Shown: positions 7,282 to 14,839 of the stretch, piece after piece
How positions within the stretch are numbered: position 1 is the stretch's first letter
How the letters are laid out: each line of letters starts with the position of its first letter
Assembly: GCA_964383565.1 (NCBI GenBank)
Contig: CAYLIK010000035.1
Coordinates: forward strand, 1 to 23,265
Source: CANJQJ01 sp964383565
GTDB lineage: Bacteria > Pseudomonadota > Alphaproteobacteria > Sphingomonadales > Sphingomonadaceae
DNA: 23,265 bases
Direction of reading: 5' to 3'
Notes under the pieces: model-generated
What the model was told of the DNA's origin: nothing
What the model saw: the letters and a program-made list of their open reading frames with translations, nothing else
The model's database searches: none
Position numbers and translations under genes: made by a program

Positions 7282-7297
7282 TCTACCTAGCGGTAGG
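7282..7297. promoter_or_regulatory. TetR-type operator O4, in front of the TonB receptor
   Basis: TCTACCTAGCGGTAGG matches O1 at 14 of 16 positions. A TTGACT (7276-7281) directly abuts it on the plus strand; an A/T-rich TCTAAT lies near 7305-7310 but the spacing is long, and CATCAT at 7299-7304 has the 17-bp spacing. Repressor bound here would block polymerase. It lies 70 bp before the receptor ATG. Confidence 0.72.
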
Positions 7298-7367
7298 TCA
7301 TCATTCTAATATCGATTTATTAAACGTCCGGATCAACCGGCATCATGTTCCAATCGGGAGGGTAAAT

Positions 7368-9533
7368 ATGCGGAAATTGCTTGCTAATTCGGCCATTTGT
7401 GCGTCGCTCAGCATCTTGGCGCTATCTGAGGTGCATGCTCAGGCGCAGGCGTCAGGTTCCAACGCCGCTGCCTTGGATGATATCGTCGTTACGGCGCGTA
7501 AGCGTACTGAGAGCCTTCAGGATGTTCCGGCGTCTATTCAGGTCGTAGGCGAAGCTCAGATCAAGGCAATGAACGTCTCGTCGCTTTCCGATTTGAATGG
7601 TGCGACGCCAAATGCCAGCATCGCGGCTAATGGAGGCCCGAACGCTGGCTCGATCACTATTCGAGGAATTAGTTCGAACACGCGCAACGCGGGATTCGAA
7701 GCTGGTGCGGCGCTTTACGTTGACGGGATCTATCAAGGCCGCCCCGCCGGCAACGACCAGGATCTCGTTGATATCGAGCGGGTCGAGGTTCTTCGTGGGC
7801 CTCAGGGTACGCTGTACGGCAAAAATACCACCGCAGGCGCGTTTAACTTGACAACAGTCAGTCCCGGAGATTCGTGGACAGGAAAAGGCTTTGTCCGCTT
7901 TGGCAGCCGCCAGCTGGTTCAAGTGGCGGCTTACGCTGCGGGGCCGCTCGTCGCGGATACTTTAGGCGCAAAGATTTCAGCTTATAAGCGTGTTCAGGAC
8001 GGCTATCAGAAGGACGTCAACACCGGCGAGGAATATGGCAACACCGACGCATACGGCGTGCGCGGTCAGTTGCGGTTCACACCTGGCGGCTGGACCGTCG
8101 ATCTGCGCGGCGATTATTTCAATGATAAAGGCAATGCGCCCCAGCAGGAGCCAGTGAGCGGCCCGGCGGTGGTCCCGGGAATCGATACCGTCGCTTCCAA
8201 TATCAAGTCTGTCCGAACGGCTGAAGGCGGCGGCGCGTCTTTGACGGCTTCATATGACATAGGCATCGGCGATATCAGCTCGATATCGGCTTGGCGCACG
8301 CTCAAAACCTATTCCGTTACGGATGATGATTTTTATGTAGTGGCGCCGATATTTGGCACCGTTTCGCATCGCTGGTCTGATAAGGCTCGTCAGATCAGCC
8401 AGGAACTGCGTCTCGTTTCAAATTCAACGGGGCCGTTTAACTATGTATTTGGCCTTTATTACTTCAACCAAGTAGTAAAGGCTGACAGGCCTTTCGATAT
8501 TTTTGGTCTGACAGATGTGTTCTTCGATAAAGTGCGGATTGACACCGACTCATATGCCGCTTTCGCCAATGCTGATTATAAGATCACCGATCAGCTGACA
8601 TTTACGGCCGGGTTGCGGTACACAACCGAAACGAAGAAACTGGACTTCGAACAGAAAGGCTTCGCGCCCACCGGTTATCCGGATGTCCCGCGTTCGTTCG
8701 ACAAGTTTACAGATAGCGATCTTTCGCCAACCGCGAGCATCAAGTATAATTTTTCCGAAGACGTCAATGTCTATGTGACCGTAAGCCGCGGATTTAAGGC
8801 CGGAGGCTGGAATCCCGATATTACCAAGCGGACAACCGTCGACGGCATTTATTTCGATGCAGAAAAAGTAACGAATTATGAAGCGGGATTGCGCACGCAG
8901 TTCCTGGACCGCAAGCTTACGGTGAATATTACAGGATACCATATGGATTATGGTAATCTGCAAATATCGCAGTTTCTCGGAACAGATGGTTTCGTTATCA
9001 CCAACGCAGGTAAAGCGGTTATTGATGGCGCTGAATTAGAAGTCATAGCGCGACCTGCTACCTGGCTTAGCCTCCGTGCCGGCGGCGCGTACAACGATGC
9101 CCACTACACAAAATTCGACTCATCGCCTCCTGGCGGTATCGGGGGTGGCGCGCCGTTGGTTAGCTACGCAGGGCGACAGTTTACCAATGCGCCAAAGGTC
9201 GAGGCATATGTATCCGGCGATATCAGCGCCCCGATCAACGATAACCTCGATCTCGTTCTTCATGCCGACTATCGCTATCAGTCTAAAGTTTACTTCGACG
9301 ACGCGAGAACGGTTAAGGATGGATTCGCCTATTCGCGTAATGGGTTCGGACTGTTGAATGCGCGTGTTGGCGTGCAGACCGATAGCGGACTGGAGGTTTC
9401 CTTTTACGCGCAGAACCTGACGAACAAGCGAGTGCTTGTGAACCGGGCAAGTGACATTTTGACCGCCTCGATGGTCGTGGACAATTATGGTGCTCCGCGT
9501 GAGTTGGGCATACGCATTGGGGCTTCATTTTAG
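7368..9533 (+). CDS. TonB-dependent outer-membrane receptor
   Basis: 721 residues from the ATG at 7368, which follows GGGAGGG closely. Residues 1-26 are a signal peptide ending near VHAQA. The TonB-box region is LDDIVVTARKR (36-46), then the plug domain with the signature RVEVLRGPQGTLYGKNTTAG around 138-157, then a beta-barrel ending LGIRIGASF with the C-terminal Phe needed for outer-membrane assembly. The frame is open up to 7236, but that would read through operator O4. Such receptors in sphingomonads often import organic compounds rather than iron; no siderophore marker is visible. Its O4 control with the acyl-CoA genes suggests it imports the pathway substrate. The codons here look more AT-rich than in the flanking genes, which may hint at a separate history. 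Confidence 0.93.
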   Translation: MRKLLANSAICASLSILALSEVHAQAQASGSNAAALDDIVVTARKRTESLQDVPASIQVVGEAQIKAMNVSSLSDLNGATPNASIAANGGPNAGSITIRGISSNTRNAGFEAGAALYVDGIYQGRPAGNDQDLVDIERVEVLRGPQGTLYGKNTTAGAFNLTTVSPGDSWTGKGFVRFGSRQLVQVAAYAAGPLVADTLGAKISAYKRVQDGYQKDVNTGEEYGNTDAYGVRGQLRFTPGGWTVDLRGDYFNDKGNAPQQEPVSGPAVVPGIDTVASNIKSVRTAEGGGASLTASYDIGIGDISSISAWRTLKTYSVTDDDFYVVAPIFGTVSHRWSDKARQISQELRLVSNSTGPFNYVFGLYYFNQVVKADRPFDIFGLTDVFFDKVRIDTDSYAAFANADYKITDQLTFTAGLRYTTETKKLDFEQKGFAPTGYPDVPRSFDKFTDSDLSPTASIKYNFSEDVNVYVTVSRGFKAGGWNPDITKRTTVDGIYFDAEKVTNYEAGLRTQFLDRKLTVNITGYHMDYGNLQISQFLGTDGFVITNAGKAVIDGAELEVIARPATWLSLRAGGAYNDAHYTKFDSSPPGGIGGGAPLVSYAGRQFTNAPKVEAYVSGDISAPINDNLDLVLHADYRYQSKVYFDDARTVKDGFAYSRNGFGLLNARVGVQTDSGLEVSFYAQNLTNKRVLVNRASDILTASMVVDNYGAPRELGIRIGASF

Positions 9534-9598
9534 TAATCACTTGTGAAGTCGCTTCCGTGTGCTCTCGGACTTCGCGCCGAGTGGTGAGGAGAATATCT

Positions 9599-11248
9599 GT
9601 GAAACTCTCCGGATTGTCCCATATTGTCTGGCTCGTCGCGTTCGGGTCATTAGCTACGACGGTGCAGGCAAAGCCTGCACCGTTGACTGCCGAAACATGT
9701 TCGGCGCTGTCTGAACTCAGCATCAAGGTGGGCAGGATTGGTCTGCCCACCAATGGTGCAAGCGTAACGGCAGCGAAACTCGTATCAGCCAGCGGGGTCG
9801 CGCCGGAGCATTGTCTGGTAGCTGGCCAAATCTCGCCTGCAGACAAAACCGCGCCCAACATCGAATTCAATGTCGCTTTGCCAGTCAAATGGAACGGCAA
9901 AGCGCTCATGTTCGGCGGTGGCGGCTATAATGGCGTAATCCCCAACGTCGCTGGAAATCTCCCGATCGGTCAAAAAGCTGTACCGCCGCTTGCGCGGGGA
10001 TATGCAACCTTCGGTTCCGACAGCGGCCACCAGACGCCGGGTGCGTCTTTTGCGCGTAATGAGGAATCTTATCGCAACTATGTTGGTGACGCGCTGAAGA
10101 AAACCCGCGACGCCGCTATGGTTATTATCGAACGTGCCTATGGAGCACGGCCGGCGCGCTCCTATTTCATGGGTGGCTCGCGTGGCGGAGGCGAAGCACT
10201 GGCGGCAACTGCGCGTTGGCCGAAGGATTGGGACGGAGCTGTTTCGCTCTATCCGGCACGCAGCGGTACAGTCACTATCCTTGGGATGCTTGCTGGCAAT
10301 CAGGCACTGGCCGCACCTGGCGCATTTCTGCCCCCGGAGCATCGGGAGCTTCTGTATCGCGCCGCGCTTGAGCGTTGCGATGGTCTCGATGGCGTCCATG
10401 ACGGCTTGATCAGCAATCGCTATGGTTGCCGTGCGGTATTCGATCCGGCAACAGCCACATTTGCTAGGGTTCCCTTGCGCTGTAAGGACGGCGTAGCGGG
10501 ATTCAGCTGTCTTTCCGACGCGCAAATAACGGCCATCCGTAAAATGGATGCGCCGATTCGTCTCCCTGTTACGATGAAGTCAGGCGAAACCGAATTCCCA
10601 GGGTTTACGATTCTGACAGCCGAGACGGCGTCGCCCGGCATGTCTGCTTTTGGTTGGGGATCCGTGCAGCCTTCAGCCAAACTGACACCCGCTGCTGAAT
10701 ATCATCCGGGCGTGCCCATCCTTTTCTGGATGGTCGATCAATATATGCATCATATTTTTGCCAGAGACCTGAGTTACGACACGCTCAGTTTCGACTTCGC
10801 CAATCCCGGCGCGCTTGGGCCTCGACTAGAAGAACTCTCGAAGCTTGATGATCTGGATCTCGACATGAGTGGCTTCGCCCGGCGCGGCGGCAAGTTGCTC
10901 ATGCTTCAGGGCAGCGACGACCAGATGATTAGCCCTAAAGCTACGGCTGCGTATTATGAAATGCTCCGTCAGCGTTTGGGCGATGAAAAGCTCGGTCGAA
11001 TGCTCCGCTATTATGAGGTCCCAGGCTATGGCCATGGGCGTAGTGCGGTGTTCCTCGCAAGCTGGGATCAACTGACGGCGCTCGAAAACTGGGTGGAACG
11101 TGATGTTGATCCCGGCGAGCGCGAAATCGTTGCCGATCTCGCCGGCGTGCCTGGCCGCACGCGCCCATTGTGCCTCTTCCCACGCTGGCCGCAGTATAAA
11201 GGTACGGGCGACTCCAACGCCGCAAGTTCCTTCGCATGCGCCCAGTGA
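9599..11248 (+). CDS. Secreted tannase/feruloyl-esterase-family hydrolase without the usual disulfide cysteines
   Basis: 549 residues from a GTG with GAGGAG 7 nt upstream. Residues 1-24 form a signal peptide ending TTVQA, so it is exported. The alpha/beta-hydrolase core has LMFGGGGYNGVIP, the nucleophile Ser194 in MGGSRGGGEAL, the acid Asp441 in LQGSDDQMIS, and His479 in GYGHGRS. In characterised members a cysteine precedes the Ser and another follows the His, forming a disulfide (CS-D-HC motif); here both are Gly (193 and 480). The enzyme should hydrolyse an ester of an aromatic or other bulky acid. It lies 65 nt after the receptor, probably co-transcribed, so ester uptake and cleavage appear linked. 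Exact substrate unknown. Confidence 0.88.
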   Translation: MKLSGLSHIVWLVAFGSLATTVQAKPAPLTAETCSALSELSIKVGRIGLPTNGASVTAAKLVSASGVAPEHCLVAGQISPADKTAPNIEFNVALPVKWNGKALMFGGGGYNGVIPNVAGNLPIGQKAVPPLARGYATFGSDSGHQTPGASFARNEESYRNYVGDALKKTRDAAMVIIERAYGARPARSYFMGGSRGGGEALAATARWPKDWDGAVSLYPARSGTVTILGMLAGNQALAAPGAFLPPEHRELLYRAALERCDGLDGVHDGLISNRYGCRAVFDPATATFARVPLRCKDGVAGFSCLSDAQITAIRKMDAPIRLPVTMKSGETEFPGFTILTAETASPGMSAFGWGSVQPSAKLTPAAEYHPGVPILFWMVDQYMHHIFARDLSYDTLSFDFANPGALGPRLEELSKLDDLDLDMSGFARRGGKLLMLQGSDDQMISPKATAAYYEMLRQRLGDEKLGRMLRYYEVPGYGHGRSAVFLASWDQLTALENWVERDVDPGEREIVADLAGVPGRTRPLCLFPRWPQYKGTGDSNAASSFACAQ

Positions 11249-11322
11249 ACAGAGGCCGCCGGAAACGATCTTGCTCAGGGTGGACTGCTAACGCCGAGCG
11301 GGGAATGATTTTGATGCCGAAT

Positions 11323-11343
11323 GACGGTCGCCTCGCGGCCGTC
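11323..11343 (+). other. Short hairpin between the esterase and the Lnt-like gene
   Basis: GACGGTC and GGCCGTC pair over 7 bp with one T-G wobble around a 7-nt loop. No T-tract follows. It may be a processing or stabilising structure, or chance in GC-rich DNA. Confidence 0.2.
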
Positions 11344-11384
11344 GGACGCAGAATATGCTTGAAAGCAACTGGAAGGACATAGCT

Positions 11385-12965
11385 ATGGCCGCAAGTGCAG
11401 CGCCGTCGAGCGATCACGGCGCTTTTTTCGCTTTTTCGAGACCCGGCAGCGCGTCCTTCAGGTGGGGGTGCCTCGCAATCGGTGCCGTCACCTCACTGCT
11501 TGCTGTTGGCGGACGATGGGACATTGCTCTTGCTGCATGGATAGCGCCCATCTTCCTTCTGCGCTTCCTCCGCGATTCCAGCACCCTCGTGGGCCTCGGA
11601 CTCACATGGCTGGTCTCCGTGTTCAGCTCCGCATATTGGGGATTCCAACTGGGCGTTCCGATACAGCTTTCGTGGCTGATCAGCACGGTCTACGGCACCA
11701 TCTTCGCTCTGCCTTTCTTTGCCGACCGCTTCCTTGCGTCCCGGTTGGGCATGGCCGGCAGGCTCTTCATCTTCCCTGCGGCCTTTGCATCCGTGGAATG
11801 GATCATGGGTTCGTTCAGTCCGCTCGGTACGGCGTCCGGGCTGCGCGCGATCAGTCAGACCGAAAATCTTCCGCTGTTACAGTTGGTTTCGGTCGCCGGC
11901 CCTTACAGTATTGGCTTCCTGATCAACTGGCTTGCTACCACCGTAAATCTGGTCTGGGAGGGGCCGGCCAGCCCCCGCGTGCGCAAAGCCGCGATGATTT
12001 ATGGCGCCATATTGCTCGTGACGCTGTTCGGCGGGGCTGCGCGGCTGGCTTTCTCGACACCGGCAAAAGACTATGTGCGGATGGCCGGCATCACGCCGAG
12101 CATGCACGCACAGGAGACGGCGCGCGCCATGATCGAGGGGCGACCGGCGAAGCTTGATGCCGCTGTAGATCCAAACGTGATAAAGGCGGCCACCGGCCTG
12201 TTCGGAAGCAAGGAAGAGCTCGAACGAACCGATCCGGCGACCGCGCGCGCCGCCTATGGCATCGTTTACAACGATCTGCTTGCGGGAACCCGCGAAGCCG
12301 CCCGTGCCGGCGCGAAGGTCGTCATCTGGTCGGAGACGGCGGCAGCTGTTCAAAGCAGTGCGGAAGTACCCGCGTTGCTGGCCAAGGTCGGACAGGTCGC
12401 CCGGGAAGAGAAAATCTACGTGAATGTAGCGGTCGGCCAGCCATTCGCGCGAAATCAGACCTATCTCATTGGTCCGGACGGCAATGAGCTGTGGGCGTAT
12501 GATAAAAACTATCCGGTTCCGGTGCTGGAGCCGATTGAGCCACGAATGTCCCCGGTGCCGGTGGCGCAGACGCCTTTTGGCCGGCTTTCCAGCGTTATTT
12601 GCTTTGACGGTGATTTTCCGGCCCTCAACCGTGTGAATTCGGACATCATGATCATTCCGGGGTTCGATTGGCCACAGGTCGGGCGCATGCACACGCTGAA
12701 AGCCGCCAGGCTTCGCGCGATTGAAAACGGCTATGCGCTGATCCGCATCGCTTATCACAGTCAATCAGCCGCATTCGACCGTTTAGGCAATGTGCTGGCA
12801 ACTCAGGATACGACCGGGCCGGAACGTCATATTATGTATGCGGACGTGCCATCAAAGGGCAGCAGAACGCTCTACAATAGAACTGGGGACATCATTGGGT
12901 GGCTCAGTTTCGCTGGCCTGATTGGAGGAATTGCGTTGGCATTGTTCAAGCGCAAGGCTGCATAG
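11385..12965 (+). CDS. Lnt-like membrane protein with nitrilase-fold domain
   Basis: 526 residues from the ATG at 11385, which has GGAAGGA 7 nt upstream; an in-frame ATG at 11355 lacks a ribosome site. About six hydrophobic segments fill residues 25-225, followed by a carbon-nitrogen hydrolase domain and one more membrane segment near the C terminus (505-520). The catalytic triad of apolipoprotein N-acyltransferase is in place: Glu317 in IWSETA, Lys374 in YDKNY, Cys406 in SVICFDGDFP; RAIENGYALIRIAYHS matches the family. The loop after the Lys differs from the usual LVPFGE, reading YPVPVLEP. Lnt normally acylates lipoproteins at the periplasmic face. A copy inside a catabolic island, after an esterase gene, may be a paralogue acting on another acyl or amide substrate. 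Confidence 0.82.
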   Translation: MAASAAPSSDHGAFFAFSRPGSASFRWGCLAIGAVTSLLAVGGRWDIALAAWIAPIFLLRFLRDSSTLVGLGLTWLVSVFSSAYWGFQLGVPIQLSWLISTVYGTIFALPFFADRFLASRLGMAGRLFIFPAAFASVEWIMGSFSPLGTASGLRAISQTENLPLLQLVSVAGPYSIGFLINWLATTVNLVWEGPASPRVRKAAMIYGAILLVTLFGGAARLAFSTPAKDYVRMAGITPSMHAQETARAMIEGRPAKLDAAVDPNVIKAATGLFGSKEELERTDPATARAAYGIVYNDLLAGTREAARAGAKVVIWSETAAAVQSSAEVPALLAKVGQVAREEKIYVNVAVGQPFARNQTYLIGPDGNELWAYDKNYPVPVLEPIEPRMSPVPVAQTPFGRLSSVICFDGDFPALNRVNSDIMIIPGFDWPQVGRMHTLKAARLRAIENGYALIRIAYHSQSAAFDRLGNVLATQDTTGPERHIMYADVPSKGSRTLYNRTGDIIGWLSFAGLIGGIALALFKRKAA

Positions 12966-13001
12966 GACCTGACCGGAATAAGGTTGGTCGCTGAAAAATC
13001 T

Positions 13002-13042
13002 GCGCCGCCCGGAACGATGCACGCATTGGGGCCGGGCGGCGC
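13002..13042 (-). terminator. Strong GC hairpin with T-run on the minus strand
   Basis: An 11-bp perfect inverted repeat, GCGCCGCCCGG (13002-13012) and CCGGGCGGCGC (13032-13042), encloses an inner stem CGATGC/GCATTG with one G-T wobble, giving a 41-nt two-part stem-loop. On the plus strand no T-tract follows. On the minus strand the stem is followed by AGATTTTTC, which fits a Rho-independent terminator for leftward transcription, though no leftward gene is present nearby. On the plus strand it may limit read-through or mark RNA processing between the Lnt-like and nitroreductase genes. Confidence 0.45.
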
Positions 13043-13086
13043 TGGTTCGAATGCGGGCATCATCGAGCTAGCAGAGAGATATTGTC

Positions 13087-13803
13087 ATGGAGGGGAGCCC
13101 GCTTGGCATCCGGGATGCGGTGCAGCAACGTATGTCCGTGCGCGCCTTCCTGCGCCAACCTGTGCCGGAGACAGTCATCCGTTCCATTCTGGAGGATGCG
13201 CGGCAGTCCCCGTCGGGCGGTAACGTGCAACCTTGGCGCATCGATGTGCTTGCTGGCGACGAACTCGGGAAACTCAAGGCGGTGATGGCCGAAAGGGTTG
13301 TCAGTGGGCTCCCTGAAGAGCCACAATATCAAGTCTACCCGCCCTGCCTTTGGGAACCGCATCGCACATATCGCTATGAAGTCGGCGAAGAGATGTACGC
13401 GCTGCTGGGCATCGCTCGGGAAGACAAGGTCGCTCGCCTTCAGCATCTGAATTCCAATTTCCAGTTCTTTGGCGCGCCAGTCGGATTGTTCTTCAGTACG
13501 CATCGCAGCTTTGGCACCGCACAGTGGGCGGACCTCGGCATCATGATGCAAACGATCATGTTACTGGCGGTCGAGAAGGGTCTTGGAAGCTGCGCACAGG
13601 AAAGCTGGAGCTTCTGGCCCGAAACGCTAGGCCGGTTTCTGGACCTTGCGGACGATCAGATACTCTTCGCCGGTATGGCGATCGGATATCCGGACCCATC
13701 GGCGAGCGTCAACCAGCTGCGTTCGCGCCGCGCCGACCTTGAAGCCTTTGCGACCTTCCGTGGCTTCGCGGAAGAAATTCAATCGGCAGTTTCCGCAAAG
13801 TGA
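13087..13803 (+). CDS. Nitroreductase-family FMN oxidoreductase
   Basis: 238 residues with the nitroreductase fold. FMN-binding features are SVRAF (17-21), SPSGGNVQPWR (41-51), and GLGSCAQESW in the second half. These proteins use FMN and NAD(P)H to reduce nitro groups, quinones or activated double bonds; some relatives serve as ordinary enone or aldehyde reductases. The ATG at 13087 has only a modest AGAGAG upstream. It begins 121 nt after the Lnt-like gene, across the hairpin at 13002-13042, and ends 13 nt before the kinase gene, so it probably shares a transcript with the kinase and dehydrogenase. A reduction step on an unsaturated intermediate is a reasonable guess, but nothing in the sequence fixes it. 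Confidence 0.87.
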   Translation: MEGSPLGIRDAVQQRMSVRAFLRQPVPETVIRSILEDARQSPSGGNVQPWRIDVLAGDELGKLKAVMAERVVSGLPEEPQYQVYPPCLWEPHRTYRYEVGEEMYALLGIAREDKVARLQHLNSNFQFFGAPVGLFFSTHRSFGTAQWADLGIMMQTIMLLAVEKGLGSCAQESWSFWPETLGRFLDLADDQILFAGMAIGYPDPSASVNQLRSRRADLEAFATFRGFAEEIQSAVSAK

Positions 13804-13816
13804 GGGGTAGGTCCGC

Positions 13817-14839
13817 ATGACCGAGACATCGGAATCTCTGCTGGCCAGAGTGACGCGTTTATTCAAGAGTCCCGCTTTCGGCGGCCAACGGGTTGAAAGC
13901 CTGGATCGGATGGCTGACGGCCACGCCGGCCATACGTTCGGGCTCGATCTCCGGGATCAGTCTGGTGAAACCAGCCGCTACATTCTGAAGATGGGGCCAC
14001 CCGGCGTTCCCCGGAGGGGTAGCGCCGACATCTTCCGCCAAGCCCCGCTGCTGAAGGCGCTTTATTCACAAGGCCTCGCAGTTCCGGACATATGTTGGGC
14101 TTCGGCGGACGAGGGCGAACTGGGCGCACCTTTCATAGTGATGAGCCGGCTTCCAGGTCGGTCGCTGATCATCTGGGAACCTGATCCATCCTTCATGGAC
14201 GGCAGGCTTGCCTTGGCCGATCTATGGATCGCAGGCGCCAAGGCTTTGGCTCAGATCCATCAGGTGCGGCACGATATCGTACTCGCGGGATGGGAAGCTC
14301 CGACGACGCTACTTGTCGAACTGGACCGCTGGGCGTCCCTCGTGCGGCACAGCGAAGATGCGGAATGGCAGCGGCTTCTCCACGCCTTGGGAGATGCCTT
14401 GCGCGATGCGATGCCGTCGGACGAACCGGTTGGTCTTGTCCACGGCGATTTCCAGCCCGGCAACATCCTTTTTCACGAGGGCCGGATAGCCGGGATCATC
14501 GACTGGGATCTCGCTGCGATCGGCCCGCAGGGCATTGATGTTGGCTGGTATCTGATGATGGCGGACGCCGAGTGCTGGCACCCAAGTTGGCGGCCGGTTA
14601 CGATGGCGCCGAAGCAGGATCTGCTGCGCGCTTATGGCGAGGCGGGTGGGCCAGCGCTCAGCGACAGCGCTTGGTATCAGGCCTTCGCGCACTTTCGTTT
14701 CTGCGCCATCGCCGGGCTCAATCTCAAGCTTCATCGCAATGGCAAGCGCGACGATCCAATGTGGGAGAAATTCGCCACTTCGGTGCCATTCCTGTTGGAC
14801 GCGGCATTCAACATTCTAAACAAGAAAGATGCGGTATGA
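13817..14839 (+). CDS. APH-fold kinase of the ACAD10/11 type (putative hydroxyacyl-CoA phosphotransferase)
   Basis: 340 residues, aminoglycoside-phosphotransferase fold. Lys58 in YILKMGPP is the likely ATP-binding lysine; the catalytic loop VHGDFQPGNILF has His209, Asp211 and Asn216; Asp229 in GIIDWD binds metal. The C-terminal region has FRFCAIAGLNLKLHR. The gene overlaps the following acyl-CoA dehydrogenase by ATGA. In human ACAD10/11 the same two domains are fused, and in the Pseudomonas levulinate pathway LvaA phosphorylates 4-hydroxyvaleryl-CoA. By analogy this enzyme should phosphorylate a 4-hydroxyacyl-CoA (or similar) so that the hydroxyl can leave as phosphate. No LvaB-like small partner is seen next to it. 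Antibiotic resistance is unlikely given the neighbours. Confidence 0.87.
   Translation: MTETSESLLARVTRLFKSPAFGGQRVESLDRMADGHAGHTFGLDLRDQSGETSRYILKMGPPGVPRRGSADIFRQAPLLKALYSQGLAVPDICWASADEGELGAPFIVMSRLPGRSLIIWEPDPSFMDGRLALADLWIAGAKALAQIHQVRHDIVLAGWEAPTTLLVELDRWASLVRHSEDAEWQRLLHALGDALRDAMPSDEPVGLVHGDFQPGNILFHEGRIAGIIDWDLAAIGPQGIDVGWYLMMADAECWHPSWRPVTMAPKQDLLRAYGEAGGPALSDSAWYQAFAHFRFCAIAGLNLKLHRNGKRDDPMWEKFATSVPFLLDAAFNILNKKDAV

Noticed and set aside
9056..9072. GCTACCTGGCTTAGC in the receptor gene as an operator
   Set aside because: The right half does not match GGTAG and the position is within the coding sequence.
9313..9909. A 198-codon minus-strand frame across the receptor/esterase junction
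   Set aside because: It overlaps two well-supported plus-strand genes and has no recognisable motif.
13817..14839. Aminoglycoside resistance gene
   Set aside because: The APH fold is shared with ACAD10/11-type kinases, and the ATGA overlap with an ACAD11-like dehydrogenase makes a metabolic role far more likely.
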